A stretch of 32,364 nucleotides of DNA from an uncultured Nitrospirota bacterium (GCA_947259355.1 CAMYMF010000019.1:43975-76338); one strand, 5' to 3'; shown: positions 1 through 9,296, counted from the stretch's first letter. A program made the numbers and translations. The notes: a model not told the origin generated them from the sequence alone.

Positions 1-260
1 TAGGAAAGCCCACTGTGTCAACCCCCATAGCAAACCCTTATCTGGCCTGCGTGGTAGCGGGATCGATAAACCTCTTCCCGTTTCTCGGTCTCTAGTATCT
101 GCCAAGCGACTATCAAGTTTACACGAAGGAAGCAACCTTCCATGTCTCTAATAAAGTCAATCAGCTAAGAATAAAGACAAAACAAGAGATTTGGGAGTTT
201 TAGATTTATTATAGATCGAATTTAGCTAAACAGAGCGTTTTTATATTGACTGCTGATTCA
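1..260. other. AT-rich leader region, no gene seen
   Basis: No convincing coding frame, RNA gene or terminator is visible here. The segment is AT-richer than the rest of the window and lies upstream of the riboswitch at 268-370, so the transcript start should lie near its right end. I could not find a -35/-10 pair with good spacing. A TTGACA-like box on the minus strand at 16-21 could be the -35 of a promoter reading out of the window to the left, but its -10 would lie outside. Confidence 0.4.
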
Positions 261-267
261 AACGCCC

Positions 268-370
268 TTAAACTGAACAAAGTACCGACAAGAGCACACC
301 ATCCGAGAGGGTGGGTCGCAAAGCCCCATGGCCCGAAAGGGTTGCAGGGCCGCCGAAGTACTACTCAGTT
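268..370 (+). promoter_or_regulatory. c-di-GMP-I (GEMM-I) riboswitch aptamer
   Basis: This is an RNA aptamer that senses cyclic di-GMP and acts in cis on the downstream transcript. The core at 294-323 aligns without gaps to the Vibrio Vc2 aptamer: GCACACC, a CCGAGAGG hairpin cap, then GGGTCGCAAAGCC. The base equivalent to Vc2 G20 is G294 and the intercalating A47 is A321. A G at position 20 favours c-di-GMP over the cGAMP-type GEMM-Ib variants, which usually have A there. The second arm runs to GCCGCCGAAG at about 348-357. P1 closes through AACTGA (271-276) with TCAGTT (365-370), plus GTAC (282-285) with GTAC (358-361). It is followed by an intrinsic terminator, so control is probably by transcription termination. 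The only intact gene downstream encodes a secreted cysteine-rich protein. Confidence 0.85.
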
Positions 371-384
371 AAACTCACACTTCG

Positions 385-418
385 ACCCGCTCTTACGGAA
401 ACTAGAGTGGGTTTTTTT
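385..418 (+). terminator. Riboswitch expression-platform terminator
   Basis: ACCCGCTCT (385-393) pairs with AGAGTGGGT (404-412), a 9-bp stem with one G-U pair, followed directly by a T-run (412-418). It lies 15 bases after riboswitch P1 and about 60 bases before any possible start codon, as expected for a ligand-controlled intrinsic terminator. The 3' arm can also pair with AAACTCAC (371-378), which suggests an alternative fold. Confidence 0.8.
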
Positions 419-477
419 ATTGCCGGGGGCACACACAGTTATTCGAGCCGGAGAGTTGGAGAATAAAAGCGGTGACA

Positions 478-823
478 ATGAAGAGCATCAAACACAGCAC
501 AATTGAAGACCAAACGAACAGATTCAAGCCGTTTTTGTGGTTGGGCATGGTTGCACAGATGTTATGGCCGATGCTGTTGGCAAGAAGCGTTAATTGCTAT
601 TTGTGCTTGTTTCCGGAAAAAGAGGGAGCCAACCCGCGCCCAAAAAGAGGAGGTACCTTGATTGCACAAAGAATCTTACCATTCATTTCATTGTGTGTAC
701 GACCACTGCGTTTTTATCTCCTTTCTTAATGCCGAGGTCTGTGACGACGACATCGACAACGGCGCTTACGGGAAGATAGATTGTGCCAACAAACAGGTGG
801 GTGATTTGGCACCAAATTGTTAA
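478..823 (+). pseudogene. Broken small secreted protein with acidic CDDDIDN motif
   Basis: The frame from ATG 478 starts with a basic stretch and a hydrophobic segment (FLWLGMVAQMLWPMLLA), then reads on to a stop at 729. A second frame ending at 823 carries EVCDDDIDN, then GKIDC and a final Cys. This resembles the Ca-binding-type 'CDDGIDNDGDGLIDC' motif common in secreted deltaproteobacterial proteins (established knowledge). Joining the two would need a frameshift near 700-730, so I read this as a decayed gene. An alternative is a separate 53-residue ORF starting at TTG 662, with a GGAGG box (649-653) at ideal spacing and no frameshift. It ends 21 bases before the next gene's start codon, so it would share the riboswitch-controlled transcript. 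The function is not recognised. Confidence 0.4.
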
Positions 824-844
824 TCGAGCATGGAGGGATGTTAA

Positions 845-1447
845 ATGAAAAGATGTGTTGTTGTTTTGCTTATGGTTGTGCTCGGGTTTGCGCCTACGCA
901 TGGGCAAGCCGTAGCAGCAGATGAAATTACCCCTGCTAATGAGGCAATATGCGATGAGTTGATGGGCGGCACCCCAGGTCTGTACGGATTGTGCGTGGCG
1001 TTTTGCGAGGCCCAGGACTGCGAAGCTACTTTCTACCGGGCCGGTGGCGAGGTGACGTTTCGCCCCAATTGCAAGCCGTCTAACCCCAAGTTGCTCGTCA
1101 ATTACAATCGCCTTAGAAATTCGGACGACCCTGAGATGCCCTGCATAAACGTGGTAGACAATGAGTGTCCTTGTTGGACGCAAGATGAGTTGACTGCCAT
1201 CGCCGACGGTGGCTTAAATCGTTGCGGTGAAACAGTTGATGGTTACGCACTTTCGGCGTACGGTCCAAGGCGTCTAAGAGCTGGCGCAGCAATTTCCTTC
1301 GATGAGTCAGAAGAGTTAAATGGCGGCGAATGTTATTATAGGGTAATGACTCCACAGTACGTCGTCAGGAATCTGCAAGTCACATTCACGGAAGCGGAGA
1401 ACTGTGCGCTATCTATCCAAGCTGAGTGCGCAAACCGAGGGCTCTAG
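845..1447 (+). CDS. Secreted 12-cysteine protein under c-di-GMP riboswitch
   Basis: This is a 200-residue protein with a clear Sec signal peptide: MKR, a hydrophobic core, and a probable cut after AVAA near residue 25. The mature part has 12 cysteines, an even number that suggests disulfides in an extracytoplasmic protein. It includes the run LYGLCVAFCEAQDC (residues about 46-59) and a CPCW element near residue 109. I have a general memory of GLC-x-A-[YF]-CEA-x-DC proteins as uncharacterised secreted proteins of Proteobacteria, but know no function. The start is chosen from GGAGG at 832-836, eight bases before ATG. It is the first intact gene after the c-di-GMP riboswitch and terminator, so it is probably switched with the sessile/motile state. 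A terminator lies 108 bases downstream. Surface or matrix association is inference. Confidence 0.75.
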   Translation: MKRCVVVLLMVVLGFAPTHGQAVAADEITPANEAICDELMGGTPGLYGLCVAFCEAQDCEATFYRAGGEVTFRPNCKPSNPKLLVNYNRLRNSDDPEMPCINVVDNECPCWTQDELTAIADGGLNRCGETVDGYALSAYGPRRLRAGAAISFDESEELNGGECYYRVMTPQYVVRNLQVTFTEAENCALSIQAECANRGL

Positions 1448-1554
1448 CTCACGATGCAACCAGGAGGGACTGGCACTTCTTCCCATCCCTTCAAGAGGAG
1501 CATGCTATAATTTCCCAGAGAATCCTGCCGTTTCTCATGTGTAAAAGATGACAG

Positions 1555-1586
1555 AGCCCCGTCCCTTTCGAGATGGGGCTTTTTTT
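1555..1586 (+). terminator. Intrinsic terminator after the cysteine-rich gene
   Basis: AGCCCCGTC (1555-1563) pairs with GATGGGGCT (1572-1580), a 9-bp stem with one G-U pair and an 8-base loop, followed by a T-run (1580-1586). It ends the riboswitch-controlled unit on the plus strand. Confidence 0.8.
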
Positions 1587-1712
1587 CGATAGCAGTTAGT
1601 AAAAGAGAGCATTCACGTCTTCCTTTCGCCCTACGGGAACTCAATCTAGACATCTCACCTAGAACGCAACTCCCTGCCCACCGCATCCTTATAACTCTGT
1701 CTAAAATCCCCG

Positions 1713-2178
1713 GTCTCGATTCATTCGTTGCTTTCCGCTTCATGAAAAGCTTCTGCTCTACGGGCTCGAAGTACCACTCGAAGGTTTTCCTGGCGGCGTG
1801 CATGTTGGCGCGCTTGATCTCCTCAGGCGCCCGAAGCTTCCTCAACGCAATGCCCGAGCCGTGCCGGGTGCCGCCATGCAAGCCCAGTCTCCGTTCGAAA
1901 CATTGTGAGAACGGAGACTGCAGCGGCGTAGTTGAACAGCGGAGCCGGGTCACACCAATAAGTTATGCGCGCAGCGTTTCGAACCTCGCCTCGGCACGCA
2001 ACCATTTGTAGAGATATTTGTCCCGAAAGACTTGGCCAATCTTCTCCTTCCTACGGGGGCCGTGGGGCTTATAGGCCTGAACCGTTGTTAAGAGAGCGTG
2101 AAGCTGTTTGACCTTATCGGTCTTACCAAGAATGAAGTTACAAGCTTTTCGGAACGGTAGGAAAAAGGAGCGGGGTAA
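1713..2178 (-). pseudogene. Decayed tyrosine recombinase (integrase), C-terminal part
   Basis: One minus-strand frame is open from 2178 down past 1713, except for a single TAA at 1963-1965. There is no plausible start codon, so the N-terminal part is missing. The upstream half reads PHGPRRKEKIG then FRDKYLYKWLRAEARF. The downstream half reads GLHGGTRHGS, ALRKLRAPEEIKRANMH, then KTFEWYF. This matches the C-terminal pattern of a phage-type integrase subfamily (GGTRHS, ALR, PEEIKRA-x-H-x-TNKAF, RYF). The box II Arg is at about 1866, the later His near 1800, and the candidate Tyr nucleophile codon at 1771-1773. The stop and missing N-terminus make it non-functional. Duplicated tRNA-Ala 3' ends just to the right support a former integration here. 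The assignment is from remembered family patterns, without a search. Confidence 0.65.
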
Positions 2179-2261
2179 TCAGGTGGTTTTTTCCAGAGTG
2201 AACCCCACTAGACAAAAACTAAACAATCCAAGAAAAAAGGAGTTAACCAGTGGGAAAAAGA

Positions 2262-2299
2262 GGGACAGGCACCGCAAAGTCTTCGGAGTCAGACCCCTT
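2262..2299. repeat. Possible REP-like dispersed repeat
   Basis: A GGGACAGGCACC segment followed by GGAGTCAGACCCC resembles short dispersed repeats seen in many Proteobacteria. Only this copy is in the window, so the call rests on memory of the motif. It lies between the integrase remnant and the first tRNA-derived module. Confidence 0.3.
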
Positions 2300-2310
2300 T
2301 CTGTCGGAAG

Positions 2311-2480
2311 GTCAACCGACGACCACAGATGCATGCTGTCGGGGCGATCCCGATGCAAATAAAAAAGAGGTTTAGACGATTGGTCTAAACCTCCCTGAAG
2401 GTTAAGCCCGGCTTCGTCTCACGACTTCGCCGTGGCATTTTTCGCCGGAGGCGAAAAATGGTGGAGCTGATCGGGATCGA
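2311..2480 (-). repeat. Module A: diverged copy of tRNA-Ala 3' end plus terminator
   Basis: Read on the minus strand, this module begins with the last 23 bases of tRNA-Ala including CCA (2459-2480 region). A perfect TTTTTCGCC/GGCGAAAAA hairpin follows (2438-2458), then an intrinsic terminator (2361-2393) and a 44-bp block (2311-2354) that contains a T-arm-like GGTCGTCGGTT. The same order recurs at 2585-2769 next to the real tRNA. The two copies share an identical 28-bp segment (2453-2480 and 2742-2769), 289 bp apart, but differ elsewhere. This is what an attachment-site duplication from integration at the tRNA 3' end would leave. The neighbouring integrase remnant fits that reading. Confidence 0.6.
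2361..2393 (-). terminator. Terminator in module A
   Basis: GAGGTTTAGAC (2367-2377) pairs perfectly with GTCTAAACCTC (2383-2393) around a 5-base loop. On the minus strand it is followed by a run of T (the A-run at 2361-2366). It has no intact gene to serve now, and corresponds in position to the terminator behind the true tRNA-Ala. Confidence 0.75.
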
Positions 2481-2584
2481 CAATGCACCGGCGATGTGGA
2501 GCCGGCGATCTTTGCCGGGTCCATGAGCCGAGACCGATGAGCCCTTCCGCTCATTGGACGTTGCCCGGCGGACTGCCGGGAAAC

Positions 2585-2747
2585 GTCAACCGACGACCCT
2601 AGATCAATGCCGTCGGGGCGATCCCGATGGGAAAAGAAAAGAGGCTTAGGCGTATTTGCCAGAGCCTCCTTGATTTCCTACCCTGCGTCTCAAGATAGGC
2701 AGTGTGCCATGGGATTTTTCTTTCGCAACTTACCTGCGAAAGAAAAA

Positions 2748-2769
<22 letters not shown>
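2585..2769 (-). repeat. Module B: tRNA-Ala 3' end, hairpin, terminator, 44-bp block
   Basis: This is the second copy of the module, attached to the intact tRNA-Ala. Going away from the tRNA on the minus strand there is a perfect 13-bp hairpin directly after CCA (2715-2727 with 2735-2747), then a terminator, then the 44-bp block (2585-2628). That block matches 2311-2354 at its 14 left and 17 right bases and differs mainly in the 13-base centre. The stems of the hairpins differ in sequence but both remain perfectly paired. Confidence 0.6.
2635..2668 (-). terminator. Terminator of tRNA-Ala transcript
   Basis: GAGGCT (2641-2646) pairs with AGCCTC (2663-2668), and inside it GGC (2649-2651) pairs with GCC (2658-2660). 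On the minus strand this is followed by TTTTCTTTT. It lies about 80 bases after the tRNA 3' end and is the natural end of that transcript. Confidence 0.65.
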
Positions 2770-2823
<54 letters not shown>

Positions 2824-3002
2824 ACTTCCTGTCTATTACGTTCTAATCGCAACTCCGTGATGTTCTAACCGAATGGTCGACCTTCCCGGTGGCATGCGGA
2901 AACGTTTCAAGGGCCCCCCGGCGGAAAACGGCACATCCATCTTCATGGCGGTGCGTAGGACTATAGCACCGCAAAAATTCCGTTGTCAAGGCGAAATACT
3001 GT

Positions 3003-3030
3003 TTGACTTTTGGAGTAGTTGCAGTAAACT
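3003..3030 (+). promoter_or_regulatory. Putative sigma-70 promoter of gap
   Basis: TTGACT (3003-3008) and TAAACT (3025-3030) are separated by 16 bases. They lie about 70 bases before the GAPDH start codon, which is preceded by AAGGAGGG (3087-3094). The -35 is near consensus and the -10 is moderate. Confidence 0.5.
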
Positions 3031-3088
3031 GAGCGGCATTCAGCAAACAGGTCTCTCTTCAGTTGCCGCCAATATTTCACCAATCTAA

Positions 3089-4108
<1,020 letters not shown>

Positions 4109-4140
4109 CAGAGTGAACGACCTCCCTGGGAGGACACCCC

Positions 4141-5199
4141 ATGTATGCCGTGATTCTGGCCGGCGGAAGCGGAACCCGGTTCTGGCCAAAAAGCCGTGAG
4201 ACGCGACCCAAGCAGCTGCTGAGCCTCTCGGGATCGGCATCGCTGCTCCGTCAGACCGTCGACCGGATTCGCCCGCTGGTGCCTCACGAGAGGATTCTGA
4301 TCGTGGCGGGCACTGCCCTGGAAGACGGGGTGCGTGAAGCCCTTCCCGAACTCCCATCGGAAAATCTCATCCTGGAGCCCGTCGGACGGAATACGGCCCC
4401 CGCCATCGGGCTCGGAGCGTTGATTCTGCGACGGCGGAATCCGGACGCGGTCATGGCCGTCCTGCCTGCGGATCACGTGGTGCAGAAAGAGGCGGAGCTT
4501 CTTCGGGTGCTCCAGAGGGCCGCGGAGATCGTTCGCGACCATCCCTTTCTGGTCACCCTCGGTATTCAGCCGACCCGCGCGGAAACAGGGTACGGATATA
4601 TCGAGCAGGGAGCACTCGTTGAGCCGGGGGCCTACCGCGTCCAGTGCTTCACGGAGAAGCCCGACACCAGAACGGCCGAGGCGTTTCTACGGACGGGACG
4701 GTTCTCCTGGAACAGCGGAATGTTTGTCTGGAAAGCCTCGGACATCCTGGCTGCCATGCAGGCCCATTGCCCGGAGACGCACCGGGATTTGCAGAAAATC
4801 GACGGGGCGCTGGGGACGCAAGACGAGGCGCAGGTCCTTCGGCAGGTGTACGAGGAGATGCCGGCGGAGTCGATCGACTACGCCGTCATGGAGAAGGCCC
4901 GGGACATCGTCGTCATCCCTGTCGATCTCGGCTGGAGCGATGTCGGGTCGTGGCGTGCCCTGGAGGAGGTGCTCCCGCAGGATGCCCAGGGAAACACCCT
5001 GAGGGGCCAAACGGTGCTGCGGAACACGTCCAACAGCATCGTCGTCGGTGAGAAACGATTGATCGCGGCCGTCGGCGTGAACGATCTCATCGTGGTTGAA
5101 ACGGACGATGCGGTGCTGGTCTGCCACAAGGACAAGGCCCAGGAGGTCCGGCAGGTGGTGGAACTACTGCGGGTACGCGGACTGGATCAATATCTGTGA
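4141..5199 (+). CDS. manC: Mannose-1-phosphate guanylyltransferase (short form)
   Basis: The protein of 352 residues matches the GTP:mannose-1-phosphate guanylyltransferase family, which makes GDP-mannose for polysaccharides and glycoconjugates. The nucleotidyltransferase signature LAGGSGTRFWPKSRETRPKQ is at residues 6-25, with the catalytic Lys at 24. GRNTAPA is at 82-88, LPADH at 108-112 (metal-binding Asp111), TGYGYI at 149-154, FTEKPD at 170-175 and WNSGMFVW at 190-197. It lacks the C-terminal phosphomannose isomerase cupin of bifunctional ManC, so it is the single-function form. GGGAGGA precedes the ATG. Its stop overlaps the acpS start by four bases, so the two are probably translationally coupled. 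Confidence 0.9.
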   Translation: MYAVILAGGSGTRFWPKSRETRPKQLLSLSGSASLLRQTVDRIRPLVPHERILIVAGTALEDGVREALPELPSENLILEPVGRNTAPAIGLGALILRRRNPDAVMAVLPADHVVQKEAELLRVLQRAAEIVRDHPFLVTLGIQPTRAETGYGYIEQGALVEPGAYRVQCFTEKPDTRTAEAFLRTGRFSWNSGMFVWKASDILAAMQAHCPETHRDLQKIDGALGTQDEAQVLRQVYEEMPAESIDYAVMEKARDIVVIPVDLGWSDVGSWRALEEVLPQDAQGNTLRGQTVLRNTSNSIVVGEKRLIAAVGVNDLIVVETDDAVLVCHKDKAQEVRQVVELLRVRGLDQYL

Positions 5200-5579
5200 G
5201 CCGAATCATCGGAATCGGAATCGACATCGTCGAGATCGCACGCATCGAAAAGGTGTTTGCCAATTTCCCACTGCGCTTTCGGGATCGCGTCTTCACCGAG
5301 CAGGAGATCCGCCATGCCGAGGCCCGGCGGAATCGCTTCGAAGAATATGCGGCACGGTTTGCCGCCAAGGAAGCTGCCATGAAGGCCCTAGGAACGGGCT
5401 GGCGGCGAGGCATTGCCTTCACGGACATTGAGGTGGTCAACGAGGCTTCGGGCAAACCGAATCTTCTCTTCGCAGGCCGAGCGGCCGAGATTCTCCAGGA
5501 GCTGGGCGCAACAGCATCCTTTGTCTCACTGACCCATTCCGAATCGTACGCGGTGTCGCAGGTGATTCTAACGGGGTGA
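5196..5579 (+). CDS. acpS: Holo-[acyl-carrier-protein] synthase
   Basis: AcpS moves 4'-phosphopantetheine from coenzyme A to a serine of acyl carrier protein, activating it for fatty-acid synthesis. The length of 127 residues is typical. The motif GIGIDIVEI at 6-14 contains the Mg-binding Asp10. ARFAAKEAAMKALGTG at 53-68 contains Glu59, and SLTHSESYA lies near the C-terminus. It starts at GTG, overlapping the manC stop as GTGA. In many genomes acpS is followed by the NAD(P)HX repair gene nnr; here it instead meets a convergent gene, with a 12-base tail-to-tail overlap. Confidence 0.95.
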   Translation: MSRIIGIGIDIVEIARIEKVFANFPLRFRDRVFTEQEIRHAEARRNRFEEYAARFAAKEAAMKALGTGWRRGIAFTDIEVVNEASGKPNLLFAGRAAEILQELGATASFVSLTHSESYAVSQVILTG

Positions 5580-6944
5580 TTGCCCCTGCCCGGGGCATTC
5601 CGCTATAACCCGAGTGCGCTCGGCCCGGCCTGGAAGCCTTCCGTTCTGCTGTCTCACGAATTGAACCTTCCCACCGGACACTCTCGCGATGTAGGACGCG
5701 GGCAAAGGGGGCGGCTCCTGGATGATCAGCTCCGTCAGTGGCGTCTCGATGTAGTGTCGAATGGCGCGTTTCAGCGGCCGGGCTCCGTAGTCGGGGTCCA
5801 TACCGTTTCGCACCAGATAATCGACCACGCCCCGGGTGAAACGGATCCCGATTCGGGTGTCGGCCAGATTCCTGCGAACTGCCTGGAGCATCTGCCTCAC
5901 AATGTCCCGGCTGTGCCCCGGGCTCAGCGAGTTGAAACAAATGATATCATCCAGTCGGTTCAGAAACTCCGGGGAGAAGACCGTCCGCATCCCTTTGAGT
6001 GTCTCCCGTTGACGGACAGATGCATCGGGGGAGTCGGTCCGGCAAAATCCGACGGTTCCCTTCATTGCCTGAACCCGCTGGGTGCCGACATTGCTCGTGA
6101 GAATTACCACGGCCTGTCGAAAACAGATCCGTCGCTGGCGGTTGTCGCTGACATACCCTTCGTCCATAATCTGCAGCAGCAGGTTGTGCAGTTTCGTGTT
6201 CGCCTTTTCAATCTCATCGAAGAGGACCACATTCTCCGGATGTTTCGCCAAGGCATCGCCTAAGTTGCCGCCGTCCTCATAGCCGACGTACCCGGGCGGC
6301 GCCCCGATGAGCTTGGAGTACTCGTGGGGCTGGGAGAATTCGGAGCAGTCCACCCGTACCATATTCTTTTCGCTCCCCGTCAGAAGCTCGGCCAGCGCCT
6401 TGGCTAGCTCGGTCTTGCCCACACCCGTCTGGCCGGCGAAGAGAAAGCATCCGACAGGCCGTTGCGCGTCCCGGATGCCGAGGCGCGCACTCTGGACGGC
6501 CCGTGCGACTCTCGCCACAGCATCATCCTGGCCGATGACGCGCCGACGCAGGGCCTTTTCTATGCCGGCCGCCTCCCGGATCCGGCTGCGAAAGGCCTTG
6601 GGTTTCGCAAGCCGCATGGAGGCCGACTCGGCGGATGAATGGACGGGAATGCTGATGTTATAGATGTTCAGTGTCGGATTGACTTTGATGCACATGCGGT
6701 AGAGCTCTTCCACCACGTTCTCCTCGTCATAGCCACCATCCATATCCCCGTACCCCACGGCGAGATATTTCTCCCGGTATTCCGGGACTGCGGTGCTGAC
6801 GACGAATTCCTGATAGGCGCGCTTGTCCGGGATCTCCACACCCGAGAGTAACTGGTCGATTTCGTCTGGGGAGAACTCACGGATCTTGATAAAGCTGTCC
6901 AGAATGGGGCAGTACTTCAGTTTCATGTTGCTCTTCGGCTGCAT
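5568..6944 (-). CDS. Clp-like (ClpB/ClpX-type) AAA+ ATPase with novel N-terminus
   Basis: This is a single-ring AAA+ protein of 458 residues. Walker A GQTGVGKT is at 171-178, pore-loop GYVGYEDGG at 218-226, Walker B VVLFDEIEKA at 239-248, sensor-1 LTSNVG at 282-287 and sensor-2 GARPLKRAI at 387-395. This corresponds to the second AAA module of ClpA/ClpB with its C-terminal small domain. Residues 1-125 contain neither a Clp N domain nor a ClpX zinc finger; I do not recognise that part. It presumably unfolds or remodels substrates, with or without a protease. No IGF-type ClpP-docking loop is obvious. The start at 6944 is chosen because GGGAG lies nine bases upstream; the frame is open to 7118 but looks non-coding there. 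It is transcribed away from groESL, sharing its upstream region. Confidence 0.8.
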   Translation of the reverse strand: MQPKSNMKLKYCPILDSFIKIREFSPDEIDQLLSGVEIPDKRAYQEFVVSTAVPEYREKYLAVGYGDMDGGYDEENVVEELYRMCIKVNPTLNIYNISIPVHSSAESASMRLAKPKAFRSRIREAAGIEKALRRRVIGQDDAVARVARAVQSARLGIRDAQRPVGCFLFAGQTGVGKTELAKALAELLTGSEKNMVRVDCSEFSQPHEYSKLIGAPPGYVGYEDGGNLGDALAKHPENVVLFDEIEKANTKLHNLLLQIMDEGYVSDNRQRRICFRQAVVILTSNVGTQRVQAMKGTVGFCRTDSPDASVRQRETLKGMRTVFSPEFLNRLDDIICFNSLSPGHSRDIVRQMLQAVRRNLADTRIGIRFTRGVVDYLVRNGMDPDYGARPLKRAIRHYIETPLTELIIQEPPPLPASYIARVSGGKVQFVRQQNGRLPGRAERTRVIAECPGQGQSPR

Positions 6945-7132
6945 CGCTGAGAACTCCCGGTGAAAAGATGCTGCGTGCCGGTCGAGTGGCTTGAGCTTCT
7001 TATCGGCCCCGTGCCGGCAAACTTGAGGCGCCCACACACCGCGCCAGCATGGGGTCAGCGGCCCGTCGAGAAGCGCCGGTTGGGGCTTTGACGCTGTATG
7101 ACGTGCGCTGCCAACCAAGATCAGAAAAGACG

Positions 7133-7168
7133 ATGCAATATAAAAATACTTCTCAAGAGGTATTGCAT
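7133..7168. promoter_or_regulatory. Inverted repeat upstream of groESL promoter
   Basis: ATGCAATA (7133-7140) and TATTGCAT (7161-7168) are perfect 8-bp inverted repeats 20 bp apart. A smaller imperfect dyad (AATACTTCTC/AAGAGGTATT, 7145-7164) is nested inside. The right arm overlaps the -35 of the groES promoter. It could be an operator for an unknown regulator or serve both divergent stress genes. This is inference from symmetry alone. Confidence 0.4.
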
Positions 7169-7190
7169 TTTGTAGTTTCGGGAGTATATT
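7163..7190 (+). promoter_or_regulatory. Putative sigma-70 promoter of groESL
   Basis: TTGCAT (7163-7168) and TATATT (7185-7190) are separated by 16 bases. The predicted start near 7198 places the CIRCE element (7205-7231) in the early transcribed region, the usual arrangement for HrcA-controlled vegetative promoters. Confidence 0.6.
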
Positions 7191-7204
7191 GCCTCACATC
7201 CCAA

Positions 7205-7231
7205 TTAGCACTCTTCAGAGGCGATTGCTAA
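7205..7231 (+). promoter_or_regulatory. CIRCE operator (HrcA binding site)
   Basis: TTAGCACTC (7205-7213), nine bases, then GATTGCTAA (7223-7231). The consensus is TTAGCACTC-N9-GAGTGCTAA, so there is one mismatch in the right arm. HrcA would repress groESL here until heat shock. A perfect 10-bp hairpin (CAGAGGCGAT 7216-7225 with ATCGCCTCTG 7231-7240) overlaps the right half. Confidence 0.9.
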
Positions 7232-7316
7232 TCGCCTCTGATTTGTTCAATGAAAACATCGCTTTTTGTTACTGTTGCACTCACTGTCAACCTGTTTTGG
7301 ACGAAAGGAGAGAACT

Positions 7317-7574
7317 ATGCTTAAACCGTTGAAAGATCGCCTTTTGGTCAGTTTTCTGGATCAGGAAGAGAAGACGGCCGGGGGAATCATCATTCCCGAG
7401 ACCGCGAAGGAGCGGCCCCAGAAGGGAAAAGTGGAAGCCATCGGGAGTGAAGTGGAAGACGTCAAGGTTGGCGACATCATCATGTTCAAGACCTATGCCC
7501 CCGACAACATCAAGATCGAGGGGAAGGAATACGGGATCCTAAAGTTCGAAGATGTGATGGGCATCATTGAATAA
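7317..7574 (+). CDS. groES: Co-chaperonin GroES (short roof)
   Basis: GroES caps the GroEL ring to close the folding chamber. The start is ATG 7317 with AAAGGAGAG just upstream, giving MLKPLKDRLLV and 85 residues. Typical GroES has 94-97 residues. The mobile loop with GGIIIPETA is present at about 25-33. The difference is at the roof beta-hairpin: AIGSEVEDVKVGD joins directly where E. coli GroES has about 12 more residues between AVG and DVKVGD. GroES with short roofs exist, so it is probably functional. It is the first gene of the operon, with groEL 75 bases downstream. Confidence 0.95.
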   Translation: MLKPLKDRLLVSFLDQEEKTAGGIIIPETAKERPQKGKVEAIGSEVEDVKVGDIIMFKTYAPDNIKIEGKEYGILKFEDVMGIIE

Positions 7575-7628
7575 CCCGGCCCAAAGGATACGACAAGGAG
7601 ACTCTAAAACGGCATTCTATCTAATTGA

Positions 7629-9296
<1,668 letters not shown>

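Noticed and set aside
246-506. Open frame of 86 codons on the plus strand
   Set aside because: It runs straight through the riboswitch aptamer and its terminator, has no ribosome site and no protein-like composition.
1506-1586. Small RNA from a TATAAT box to the terminator
   Set aside because: No -35 element fits the TATAAT at 1506-1511, and the terminator is explained by the upstream gene.
1444-1953. Open minus-strand frame as an intact 169-residue gene
   Set aside because: Its first part is the tail of the integrase remnant in the same frame beyond a stop; the rest crosses the plus-strand terminator at 1555-1586 and looks non-coding.
2948-2971. GCGGTGC/GCACCGC hairpin upstream of gap as a terminator
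   Set aside because: It is followed by an A-run on the plus strand and has no T-run on the minus strand, so it does not fit an intrinsic terminator.
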